A DNA stretch of 64,000 bases, taken from Dipteris shenzhenensis. Lineage: Eukaryota > Polypodiophyta > Polypodiopsida > Gleicheniales. Below the pieces are notes generated by a model. That model worked only from the letters and a program-made list of their open reading frames with translations. It was not told the DNA's origin and did not search any database. A program made the translations under genes and the position numbers. The DNA lies in the NCBI GenBank assembly GCA_047967505.1, contig CM106539.1; one strand, given 5' to 3'. Positions 34,514 through 45,448 of this stretch are shown one piece after another (position 1 is the first letter of the stretch; every line of letters starts with the position of its first letter).

Positions 34514-36290
34514 TCCCTTGCCTTTCACTAAGGCATTGCAATATGAGAGCATGAGAGAGTGTGAGAGATTGAGAGGTTCTCTTGGGTGTTCTTCGAGTGA
34601 GTTTACGTCCATCGAGAGAAATTCCGTTCATTCTGCTTTGCAAAAATTCTATTCATTTCATTAGAGTTTTCCATCCATGCATGCTCATTGTGGAGAGATT
34701 TCTACTGAGAACAAGAGAGATTCTGAATGTTTTTTTGTTCAAGAGAGAGGTGTGAGAGTCTAGTTTTAAAGAGGAGAATTTTAGCTCTCAGATGCTTCTC
34801 CAATAAATTTATCTATGCTACCAAACTTCTTCACATGCAAAAGAGCTCTCCAACTATGGCTGATTCACAAGCATAGATGGCCCTGAATACCTCCAATGAC
34901 CGATATACCCCTCATCAACAACTAAAGGCAACTCTCTACCTATGGCTTAGCTCTATAGTCAAGCACCTAATGCCTTCAAATAGTCATGACCATTTACCAC
35001 CATGCAGCACCTGTCTCAAGCCACAAGTAGCTTGCAGCGACATCTTCATCGTTTGTCAGCAAAATCACTGACACGCCTCCATCATGAGCTCCATAAAGCA
35101 ACCTCCCAGCAAACTAATGACAACTGCCTACAAATCTCTTAAGCCAAACAGTTGAGATGCCCTACAATGATGGCTAAGCTTCATGCAATCTCCTGGCTCT
35201 CCAAATTCCCAGCACGCCATCTATGAGCTCAACGGCACAATAGCATAATTGACCTCCAGGCATGGGACTGCAGCAGCTGCCTCCCATCTTCAATGCTGCT
35301 TAGCTCCTGCTCTCCATACATGAGCTACCACAGACCTCTAGCCAGCTCTCCAATACACTACTCCCACCTTTACAAATGCCTATGTTCTCAAGCAGGTCAA
35401 CCGGCTCAATGCTAAGGGACTATGCCAGACTTCTCAATGACAATCGCCTCCAATAGACTATAGTTGCCAGGCGACTCCCATAGCTTTACAACCTCCAAAA
35501 ATAGGACGCGCAATGGAGCCATCTCTAGTCTCCAATGCTCCAAATGGGATCTACAGTGGCAACTGCGAATGAGCGACTAGCTGCCAACAACAAATGAGAC
35601 CGCTCCTGCCAGTAATGCACCCACGAGTAGCTCCTTATGGCATACACCAACCTCCACAACAAGCTCCATAGAGTTCTACCGCCGCACATCGTGCCTTCGA
35701 CCTGCAGCACCGACAATGATAGAATCTTGAGATTTTGTCAAAATCTCAGGCGATTTCGGTCTTACTTGGGTTGGCCATCAGAGTGCCATGTGGCACCTCA
35801 TCTTATTCGCCATGTCAACAGTGACAGAGGAAGAGGTAGATCATTCCAGTGAAGTGGTCATCATTAGGAACAACATCATCAGCAAAGTCAGAATCAACCT
35901 AGCATCATCCTTAGCAACATCAGCATCAGCAAAGAGGAATTATTCTAATCGAGGAAGATTCCAAGGATGAGGGAATGCATCCACCAATGTCTCAAACATT
36001 CAGTGCAACTATTGTCATAAGTTTGGACACTATGAAAGAGATTGCTATAAGAAGTAGTACGACCAAGGCGATCAATCCAACAACAATTGAGGGAATTCCC
36101 ATAGAATGGGAAATCATCGTGGTGGGCATTCTGGTCACAGTCATTATGCAAATGAACATGGGAATATGTTCCTTGCAAATGAGGAAATTCAAAAGACTGA
36201 TACAGTGTATCTAGAGTGTATCTAGACACTGATTGCAATTCAAAAGAGGAATTTAGCTATCAAGTCGACCAAGAAGATCAGGATCCTTGG
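34514..36290 (+). pseudogene. Copia A leader and gag remnant
   Basis: 34514-35720 is a long leader without clear gag homology. It is rich in short words such as CTCCAA, AGCTCC and CCATC, giving Ser/Thr/Pro/Leu frames on both strands, and may contain captured or expanded sequence. gag-like coding resumes near 35820 (RGRGRSFQ), followed by a Ser/Gln-rich region. A CCHC zinc knuckle (C-x2-C-x4-H-x4-C) at about 36004-36045 is complete. Stops are frequent. The distance from primer site to knuckle (about 1.5 kb) is long for a copia gag and includes the unexplained block. Confidence 0.6.
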
Positions 36291-38818
36291 TACATCAACA
36301 GTGGTGCATAATCTCATATGACAAAGCATCATGAATGGTTCACAGAGATGAAACCATTAGAAGGTCAGAAGAATGTCATCTACACGGCAAATAATACACT
36401 GAATCCAGTTCAAGGGACATGCATTATCCCTATGAACATGCATTATCCCTATGAAAGATGTACTCTACGTTCCAAAGCTCAGCAAGAAGCTCTTATTAGT
36501 AGGTCAAATGATGGAACACAACTACCGAGTCATCTTCAATGGAGTTGAATGAACTATTAGAGACAAATCCAAAGGATTTCAACTAGTAGGAAAAGGAGTC
36601 AAGGAAGGACACTTGTTCATAATGCTAGCTATAGTACCAGATTTGCATGCCATGTTAGCTCAATCGCAACAAATGCCACTATCCACAAAATAGCACAAGA
36701 GATATGGTCATGTCAATTTCAAGAGCTTCCTAGATCTCAAGAATCAGAATATGGCAATTAGGATTCCTAAGCTATAGTTTCTTGGAAAAGTTTGCAAAGC
36801 ATGCTGCTTCGGCAAACAAAAGCAAACGAACTTCGACAGAAGCACCTCTCGAGTAAGAGTTATTCTTGATTTGATTCATACAGATGTATGGGGTTATGCC
36901 TAGACCCACAACATCAATGGTTCACTTAACTACTTGACTTTCATCGACCATTACAACAGATATTGTTGGGTCTACTTTTTGAAAGAGAAATCTAAGGTTT
37001 TTTCTAGATTTCAAGAATTCAAAGCCATGGTAGAAAACCAGACAGGTAGAAAGCTCAAAGTCATGAGATTTGATAGAGGACGTGAATACATGTCTTCAAT
37101 ATTCATAACTTTTGCAAAAGTTGCAGCATTCAACGACAATTCACATGTGTAGATACTCCTCAGCAGAATGCAAGAGCTGAAAGGAAGAATGGTACTTTAG
37201 CAGACAGTGCTAGAGCAATGCTTAGTGATGAGAAGCATCTTCTAAATCAATATTGGGCAGAAGCAATAGCCACTGCAAACTATTTGCTTAATCGGCTTCC
37301 GATTGAACCAATACAGGGTATGACACCTTATGAAGCATTCACTAGATAGAAACCACGCATTGGGCATCTCCGCATATTTAGTTGCATAGCATATGCCCAC
37401 ATACATGATGATTATCGACAGGAAATTGGATGTGAAGTCAAACAAATGCATCATGGTTGGCTACAGTGAAGAAAGCAAAGTATACAAGTTGTATTATCCC
37501 ATCAACTGGAAGGTCATTACCTCCAGAGATGTAATCTTTGATGAGGAATCAGAATGGAAAACCTCATATACACATGAGATAGATGCACCGATTTCACAGT
37601 CATCTATAGAAAAGGTTGATGAAGAAGAGTAATAATTTCCAGAAGTACCCCGAGAATAACCACAGCAACTCAGACGGTCTACTAGGGAAAGCACACCTCT
37701 AGCTAGATTGACATATGCTCAGAAAGGCAAAGCAATTCAGGTTGAAACCACCAACTATGCTCTTATGACTACCATCATGGCTATAGAAGAGCCAGTGTAC
37801 TTCAAAGATGCAATAGACAAGCCAGAATGGCAAACTACTATGAATGAAGAAATGGATGCTTTGTATAAGACTAATACTTGGGGATTATGTGACCTTCCAA
37901 CCACTAGGAAAGAACGCCATAGCAAACAAATGGGTATACAAAGTGAAGTACAATCTAGATGGAAGTATTCAAAGATACAAAGCCAGACTAGTTGCAAAAG
38001 GATTTGCACAACAATATGCCAGGATTATGATGAGACATGCTCCAGTAGTAGCAAAGATGGATTCCATATGGTTCTTAATATCACTTGTGACACTCAACAG
38101 ATGGAATGTGCATTTCCTAATGGTTATCTAGACAAGGAAGTCTACTTGCAACAACCAATAGGTTATGTTGAACAAGGAAAGGAGAATCAGGTTTGCCATC
38201 TCAAGAAGAGTCTCTATGGCTTAAAGCAAGCACCCAAAAGTTGGTACAGTAGAATCAACAAGTATTTTGTTGATGTGGGATACATGAAGTCCAATGCAGA
38301 TCATACTCTCTACTACAAAGTTCAAGGGGAAGACATTACTATAGCACTTTTGTACGTAGATGATTTAATTGTGACCAAAAGCAAGGATAGCTTCATCAAA
38401 AAATTGAAACAAGACTTATGTGCAGAGTTCAACATTCAAGACCTTGGATGAGTCATCTCAAATATGCTAAGAGTCTCCTAAAGAAGTTTCATATAGCAGA
38501 TTGCAAGATTGCAACCACTCCCATGGAACATAGTTTGACACTTACAAAAGATTTAGAAAATCCTATAGTCAATGAGAGGTACTACAAGCAGCTCATCGGA
38601 TCTCTTATATATCTGACTGTCACATGACCAGATATTTGTTATGCCATAAGTTCAATTGTATAGCTTATGGCAAATCCAAAGTAGTCTTATTGGAATGCAG
38701 CCAAAAGAGTCTTGAGATACATCAGAGGTACAAGACAATTTGGGATAGAATACGGAGGAAGTCATCCAAGGTTGCATTTTTCCTTGTCAAGGTGCTATAT
38801 CATGGTTGTCAAATGAAC
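36291..38818 (+). pseudogene. Copia A pol remnant (protease, integrase, RT, RNase H)
   Basis: The protease active-site segment reads WYINSGA (36290-36310), so the catalytic Asp of the usual DSG is Asn, followed by an in-frame TAA. Integrase has the zinc-binding CKACCFGKQ stretch near 36797-36823 and a core in which the DDYSR position reads DHYNR. RT keeps YVDD (38353-38364). Between DLG (38443-38451) and KYAKSLLKKFH (38461-38493) about 20-25 codons usual for the family are missing. An inverted scrap at 43618-43860 does carry that segment. GSLIYLTVT (38599-38625) is followed by a stop. RNase H is cut by copia B. Confidence 0.85.
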
Positions 38819-38822
38819 AGCT

Positions 38823-39173
38823 TGTTGAGATATCGAGCTCCACTCGTGATATGCCAGGGTGGCCGTTGTGCATTTATGTCACCAACTTGTTAGCTGCAGA
38901 TGCAGTTGGTACACCGCCCATGAATAATAGCTGGATGATAGCTATCCTGATGTACTCTAGTTCATGGCTCAGTTAGTATGCCACCTTAGTTAGCTGAGTT
39001 TTGTTTGAGACCCACATATAGGGTTCTTCTATTTCTTTGTACTAGAGTTCTTTTGGCTTTCACAACTAAGAAGAGGAAACTGTTTTCAGCCTCCACCTTT
39101 GTGTGTATTCCCCCATTGTGTATGTGAGAAAGCCGCAAGTGAGACTCATTCCTTCTCTCCCACTATCTTCACA
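38823..39173 (+). repeat. 5' LTR of copia B (351 bp, TG...CA)
   Basis: Starts TGTTGAGATATCGAG and ends TATCTTCACA, directly followed by the primer site. It aligns along its full length with the LTR at 61828-62180 (reverse complement, 353 bp). Most differences are transitions, several at CpG or CpNpG positions. Confidence 0.95.
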
Positions 39174-39187
39174 TGGTATTAGAGCCT
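39174..39187 (+). promoter_or_regulatory. Primer binding site of copia B
   Basis: TGGTATTAGAGCCT directly after the LTR. It differs at one base from the plant initiator-tRNA-Met complement TGGTATCAGAGC (C to T), which is the standard Ty1/copia primer. Confidence 0.9.
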
Positions 39188-39672
39188 GGTTCATGGTAAG
39201 GAGCTCAAGAAATCAAACCAAGTTCGCAGTGTCCTGGTAAGAGGACCAGTGTTGCTTTCCTTTTTTGAGTTTGGGAGCAAATCTCTATAGGTAGCACAGT
39301 TGGAAAGTGCAAGAGTGCATTGTCTCAGATTGAGAAGCCCTTCGCTCTGTGACTTTATTTTTTTGATTCAAGGCCATTTTGGGGCCCGTTTTGGAGGCAG
39401 AAGTTCTCTGCAAGCACTGAGAAAAAGGCCCTGTTTTTGCTGTGCAACCACTGCTCTGCAGGTCAGTGAAAAGTTGCCGTAGAAATTGCATTGTATGCCT
39501 GTGTGCAGAGATATTGGGAGTTACAGAATCATCCTTATTGCCTGTTCATGTAAAATCATCACTAGGAAGTGACTGTGTGGTCAAATACCACTTTCATCAG
39601 TTTTGCAGATTTGCCCTTGTGAGGCAGAAGCTGTGTTTTTTGTAGTGACAGAATATTTTGCAGTGTTCTATA

Positions 39673-40690
39673 ATGGCGTCTAGTTCTCTTTCACAGATTG
39701 TCACTTAAAAGCTTGACAAGAACAACTTCCAAGCACGGAAGTTTAGAATGACGAATTTCCTTATGGGAAAAGGCTATTGGGAGTTCATTATAGGAAATGA
39801 AGAAGAACCATTCCTTCCTAATGTTCCCAATCAACAGGAAATGCAGGCATTTAAAGGATGGCATGAGAGAGCCAGAAAGTTATGTACTAGCTGTCTATCA
39901 GTATTTTAGATTCTATGATTGTGCATATTCAGGATGCAAGTACCTCAAAGGAGGCATGGGATACTTTGGCAAAAATGTACAGCACAAATATGCAAGCCAG
40001 GAAAATGCAGCTCAAGCAGGAGTTGCACAATGTGCAGAGAGAAAATATGAGCATCAATGACTACCACATGAAGGTGAAGAAAACTGCAGATGCACTTGCT
40101 TCCATCGGGTCGCTAGTGGAAGATGATGATTTAGTTTCTGTGACCTTGAATGGTCTAGGAAAGGATTATGCACAGTTCCGGACATCCATTGCCGTCCGTG
40201 AAAAATTTCCTGATTTTGAGGAGTTGTTTGCTCTTCTAATTTTTGAAGAGCAGAGAAATGGTGGTGCATCTTCTTCAGGAGGAACTTCAAAAGAAACTAT
40301 CTTCTACTCAAATGCTAGAAGAGATAGAGGTAGAGGTAGAGCAGGCCGATCTGGAGGTCGTGGTAGAAATCAGAATATGGAGCAAACTTAAGAAGACCAG
40401 TCCTATGGAGGAGGACATGGTAACTCTAGAGGCAGGGGGAGCCAAAGAGGTCATGGTGGATGGCAGAGAGGCCAAAATGCAAACAACAATGTTGAATGCT
40501 ACTACTATGGTAAAATGGGTCATATGGCTAAAGATCACTATAAAAAACAGAATGACATCATGAATGGAAAATTGCAGCAAGGGAATTATGCATCTTCTAG
40601 TAGATAGGGTGATGGCAGAAATGAGCATGTGTTTATGGTGTAGTACATGACTAATTCTGTGACAAGTGCAGAAGAAAGCAATGATGTGTG
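39673..40690 (+). pseudogene. Copia B gag
   Basis: Begins with ATG at 39673 (MASSSLSQIVT) and meets a stop at 39706-39708. A frame change follows near 39890. It then reads a gag core (40391 upstream to about 39915) with the usual copia helices (VHIQDASTSKEAWDTLAKMY, DLVSVTLNGLGKDY), an Arg/Gly-rich RNA-binding stretch (40320-40375), a stop at 40389 and a knuckle near 40495-40545. The knuckle reads CYYYGKMGHMAKDH. The second Cys is Tyr and the last Cys is His, so it could not hold zinc. Further stops lie at about 40606 and 40640. Confidence 0.85.
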
Positions 40691-43617
40691 GTATGTTGAC
40701 TCAGGTGTGAGCATCAAACCACATGACAGGTCATGCAGAATGGATGCAAGATGCAAGGAAAATGGAAAGACCAGGATTTGTCGAGATTGGTGATGATACT
40801 GCACATCCTATTGTGCAGATTGGTAAAATTCCTTTGTCTATGCAGGATGGGAAAAAGAAATACCTGTCTGATGTATTTCATGTCTCGAATATCACCAAGA
40901 ACCTGGTTTCTGTTGGTCAAATGGTTGAGAAAGGCTTGCAGGTCAGATTTAATCCTCATGGATGCTTTGTTGAGGATATGAAAAATAATGGTCGCTTGAT
41001 AGCAAAAGGAAAGAAGAAGGGTAGGATGTTTACGTTGGATGCGGACATGCCTAAATTGAGTGCAGCAATGTTTGCACATGGGACCGGTGTAGTTGCAGAT
41101 ATTGATATTTGGCATAAATGCATTGGTCATGTTAATGTACAACGACTTAAATCAATGCAGGCCCAAAATATTGTTGCAAGATTGCCTAAATTCAAGGTTG
41201 CAAAAATGCATAAGGTATGTGAAGCCTGTTAATTTGGAAAACAGGTAAGGAAACCATTTCCTAGACATGTTCAAGAGAGTAAGAAGCCATTGGAATTAAT
41301 CCACTCTGATATGTGGACTACTAAAGCTGCATCTATTGGACACTGTCATTATTTTGTCACTTTTATTGATGACTACAGTAGAAAAGTTTGGGTGTATTTT
41401 ATGAAAAAGAAAAGTGAAGTGTTTGGGAATTTCAAAGCTTTTAAAGCTATGGTTGAAAAAGAAATAGGCCTGCAAATAAAATGCCTAAGGTCAGATGGAG
41501 GGGGAGAGTACCTCTCAAATGAGTTTGCAAGGTTCCTGCAGGAGCATGGCATAAAGTAGCAATATTCATGTAGTCATATCCCACAGAAAAATGGACTTGC
41601 AGAAAGGAAAAACAGGCATATTGGAAAGGTATTTCGGGCCATGCTAAATGAAAAAGACCTACCAGATTCTTATTGGGCTGAAGCAGTTGCTACAGCAATT
41701 TACATAATGAACAGGACTCCCATTGCAGCAATACATGGCATGATGCCAGAGGAGATGTATAGTGGTAGGAAACCAGATATTTCTCATTTGAAAGTTTTTG
41801 GTTGCATTGCCTATGTTCATGTGCCAGATGAGTTGAGGTCCAAGTTGGATCCAAAAGCTGAGAAGTGCATCTTTATTGGTTATTCTCTGTAGCAGAAAGG
41901 GTATAGATGCTACAACCCTTCTACTCGTAAGTTTATAGTGAGCAGAGATGTTGTTTTGGATGAGATGAGCAGTTGGTATAAACCAGTAAATGTGATTGAT
42001 GATGTAGATGCACAAAATGGTAATGTTGCACAGAATTCACAGCAGCAATCACAAAATATTAGTGGACCTGCAGTGTCCTCTAGTAGTGGTTCACATACTT
42101 TGCCATGGACAGGCAGATTGAGATCAAGAGAATCTCCTCAAAGCAATGCAGATAGTGGTATGCAGGTATCACGAAAAGGAAAAGAGAAGGTAGATCAGCC
42201 CATGTTTTATGTGAATGCATGCCACTCTTATGTGGATGATGAATCCAGTGGCTCAGAACAGAGCATTGATGATGAGTTGGATATTCCTTCTATTGTTACA
42301 CTTGGAGTAAGGAAGACCAGGGATGTTTTGAAAGCACCTGGAAGTGAGCCTATTTTGCACAGGTCTACCAGAGCTAGGTATCTTGTGGATAGGCTGAAAT
42401 ATGATGGATTTATAGCCATTCACTATGCCTATATGGTCAAAGTGATACAGGAACCAGAACCCACTTCTTTTGAGCAAGCCATGGGAAAAGAAAAATGGGA
42501 GAAAGCCATGGATGAAGAAATGGATGCCTTGGAAGCAAATGCTACATGGGAATTGGTGCCTTTGCCTAAAGACAAGAATGCAATTGGCTGTAAGTGGGTT
42601 TATAAGGTGAAGCACAATGCAGATGGTTCTATGAACAGATACAAGGCAAGATTAGTTGTCAAGGGGTATGCAGAGACATATGGCAATGATTATGAAGAAA
42701 CATTCAGTCCGGTTGCAAGGATGGTAACTATAATAGCAGTCATTGCTATGGCTATATCAAAGGGATGGTCTTTACATCAGATGGATGTAAAGAATGCCTT
42801 CTTGCATGGTGATTTGCAAGAAGATGTCTTTACGGAGCAGCCACCAGGTTATGTTCATGCTGTTCATCCTGAGTTTGTTTGCAGGTTGAAGAAAGCCTTG
42901 TATGGCTTGAAGCAAGCACCTAGAGCATGGTCTGACAAGATAGGACAGTATCTTGTCACTATTGGCTTTCAGATTTCCAAGGCAGATTTCTCACTTTATG
43001 TGAGAAAAACAGAGAAAGGTATTATGCTGCTTGTCATTTATGTTGATGTATTGATCATCACAGGTGATAGTGATGAAGATATCCTTCATGTGAAAATGCT
43101 ATTGAAGCAGAAGTTTGAGATGAAGGATTTGGGAGAGCTGAGCTATTTCTTGGGCATTGAGGTGATTAGATCACCAAGTGGGATACGGCTCTTGCAGAGG
43201 CAGTATCGATTGGAGATGCTGTCCAAATATGGGATGACAAGCTGTAAGCCTATTTCAGTTCCTTTGGAGCAGAATGTGAAGCTGAGCGCAAATGCAAGTG
43301 AGCTTTTGGAAGACCCTACTATGTATAGACGCATAGTAGGAAGTTTTATTTATATGACTATTACCAAGCCAGATTTGAGCTATGCTGTTGGATTGGTAAG
43401 TCAGTTTATGCAGGCTCCAAGGAAACCGCATTTGGATGCGGCTAGATGCATACTCAGGTATGTAAAGTCCACATTGCAATATGGACTATTTTATGAGACT
43501 GGGGTTCAGATACAGTTGCATGGATACACTGATGCTGATTGGGCTAGTAGTATTTCTGATAGATGATCTACCAATGGATATGTGTTCTCTTTTGGGAGTG
43601 CTGCAGTCACTTGGAGC
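40691..43617 (+). pseudogene. Copia B pol (protease, integrase, RT, partial RNase H)
   Basis: The protease segment WYVDSGVS (40690-40713) keeps DSG but is followed by a frameshift consistent with a 4-base insertion near 40714. The zinc-binding HCC region follows (HKCIGHVNVQRL, VCEAC). Integrase core: HYFVTFIDDYSRKVWVYF (41347-41400), RSDGGGEYLSNEF (41488-41526), NGLAERKNRHI. Stops interrupt at about 41230, 41558 and 41889. RT and part of RNase H are open for 542 codons (41938-43566): EEMDALEANATWELVPLP, QMDVKNAFLHGDL, ALYGLKQAPRAW. The catalytic YVDD reads YVDV (about 43039-43050), while the minus-strand copy has YVDD. A TGA at 43564 replaces CGA of the sister copy. Confidence 0.92.
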
Positions 43618-43860
43618 CTTGAAAACATACTTGAGCTGACTCATTAATGTGCTATCTGAATCTCTCTAGAACTCAATTCCAAGATAATAGTGCATAAGTC
43701 CAAGATCTTTCATGTCGAACTCTATAGATAAGTCTTGTTATAGCTTTCTGATGAAGCTATACTTGCTTCCGATCACAATCAGCCGATCACAATCAGATCA
43801 TCTATGTATGAAACTGCAATAGTAATGTCTTCCCCTTGAACTTTGTAGTAGAAAATGGAA
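43618..43860 (-). mobile_element. Inverted fragment of a copia A-type RT
   Basis: Read on the minus strand from about 43855 down, it gives KVQGEDITIAVSYIDDLIV, matching copia A (KVQGEDITIALLYVDDLIVT at 38320-38379). A small internal direct duplication (CCGATCACAATCAG twice, about 43770-43797) and then sequence past the DLG word follow, including HYYLGIE and TLMSQLKY. That last part is missing from copia A itself. It joins copia B directly at about 43617. Confidence 0.85.
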
Positions 43861-45448
43861 ATTGCACAAGAAAAACACATACTTTGACCCCTTTCTTCCA
43901 CCCCTCCGTCGTTGACCCTTGAAAAAAACATTTTCAGAAATTGTTGTTTGTCTATAAGACAATTGATTACTCACACAATATCATGGGTAGGACAACAACC
44001 ATAAAAGTAAGCAATGCATGCTACTTTTTGAACATAAAACATCACACTAGAATGTCAAAATTTATGAAATTCCTCGCTCGCACCGTCGCCTTGCTCGAAC
44101 ACAATCATTCGAATTCTGGTAATTCTCGTCAATAACTAATGTCTATTTAACCACGTTGGTTCAAGACAATCACATAACTGCTGATTGGGTTGAAGAAACC
44201 ATGGTTTCATGATGTTCCAACCACCGGGTTGGTTTAGTAAAATAATAATTTATTGTGAAATATATTGCTGTTAATTTTGGCTCAACCACGCCACTAGGCG
44301 GGACAACAACTAATGTCTATTCAACCACACTATTTCAAGACAATCACATAACTGGTGATTAAGCTGCACCAAATTTTAGCCACTGGCTTTCCCCCCTCTG
44401 ATGATACATGTAAGCAGAATTGGATATCCTAAACAATTGCAATGTGGCCTAAACTTGGGGCGCCAACTCCCCTTAGTAAGAAAACCTATCAAAATCTTGA
44501 GTATGAGATGAATTTAACAATATGCCATGAGTGGAAATTATTCAAATTAACATGGTTGTGTTCTACATTGAAAGAGCTTCAAATATGTCTTTACACCTTA
44601 ACATTTGTGCAACACATCAAAAAGTTACATTAATTTGAAAATATATGGGTTTTTAAATTTTTGTGTATTTTTTGTTTTACTCGCCCCATCCAAAAGACCC
44701 CCCCCCCCCCTTGGGCCTCACATATTATAAAAAATATGTACAAATCTTAAAATCTTGCATATTTTTCAATGTGTATACCTTATATTTTGTGGGAGGGGGG
44801 ACATAAAATTTTTATATTTTTCCCTTAAATATTTGAATTTTTAAAAGAAAAACCATGCATATTATATATGGACCTTGTCCCCCATACCATGGATTTTGGA
44901 CAAGGGTAGTAATATATTAAATTTTGAGTTGGTAACCTAGGGCCCTAAATGCTTCAAAACACAAATAGGCCAAAGGGTATGCTATTGGGTTTGATGTTGT
45001 GTATTATGAAATGTAATGACCTTTGGCATGCTTATGATCCATATAGCAAGCAAGCGCATGGAAAAAGAAACAATTCAAAATTGTAAATAGTGCTGGATTT
45101 AATATGCATTAAATAAATTCCACTTGGATCAAAGACTAGTCGATCAATAGATAATTGTGTGAAGAACGGTGTGTATGGCTGCATGCCAATCATGTCAAAG
45201 CTAAACATGTCATGAGTCACATGAAAATAAGAAGTGCCACATGGCACCGTTGTGACCATGTCAATGATCCTTGAGATAAGGTAGTCAAAACCTTTGAGAC
45301 TTTGATAGAAGCTCAGGATTCAATCAACGTGGGTGAGTGGAGGCGTCTCTTCCCTATGTGTCGAGTCTGGCATTGTTGATGTGATGGAACTATTGAGAGC
45401 TCAGTGAAGATTCTGACGACTATCAGTTTGGAGTCGCCTTGGACCACA
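43861..45448. other. Unassigned AT-rich DNA with one spaced duplication
   Basis: A 65-base segment (AACTAATGTCTATTTAACCA ... CACATAACTGCTGATT, about 44134-44190) recurs at about 44308-44362 with a few changes and 170 bases between the starts. A C-run lies at 44698-44710. No gene was recognised; a 64-codon frame at 43941-44135 is not supported. Confidence 0.55.

Larger units (their letters stand above)
34387..38822 (+). mobile_element. Copia A: decayed Ty1/copia retrotransposon, 3' end interrupted by copia B
   Basis: The order is short LTR end, tRNA-Met-type primer site, gag, protease, integrase, RT, RNase H. The primer-site-like GTATCAGAGC is at 34504-34513. The putative 5' LTR starts TGTTGAGAG at 34387 or TGTTGAATG at 34346. 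The gag zinc knuckle CNYCHKFGHYERDC lies at about 36004-36045. Integrase core: YLTFIDHYNRYCWVYFLKEK at about 36930-36990. RT: EEMDALYKTNTWGL (37849-37890), SLYGLKQAPKSWYSRINKYF (38209-38268), YVDDLIVTKS (38353-38382). RNase H (QGAISWLSNEQ) stops exactly where the copia B LTR begins. Many stops, a shift in RT near 37905 and a short deletion at 38448 make it inactive. Confidence 0.88.
38823..43617 (+). mobile_element. Copia B: Ty1/copia retrotransposon inserted in copia A, 3' truncated
   Basis: It has a complete 5' LTR (38823-39173), a primer site, gag, and pol up to RNase H, and then breaks at about 43617 inside the RNase H segment (FSFGSAAVTWS). The 3' part of RNase H, the polypurine tract and the 3' LTR are missing. 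The same family is present on the minus strand at 61828-64000, and the two copies can be aligned base by base over the LTR and over RT/RNase H. The LTR starts within the RNase H frame of copia A, so copia B inserted into copia A; what should be the other half of copia A is not found after it. Confidence 0.93.

Noticed and set aside
37755-38009. Antisense frames across the copia RT regions (also near 41659, 42253 and 63646)
   Set aside because: They are opposite-strand shadows of conserved RT sequence, and similar antisense frames appear in both copia B and copia C for that reason.
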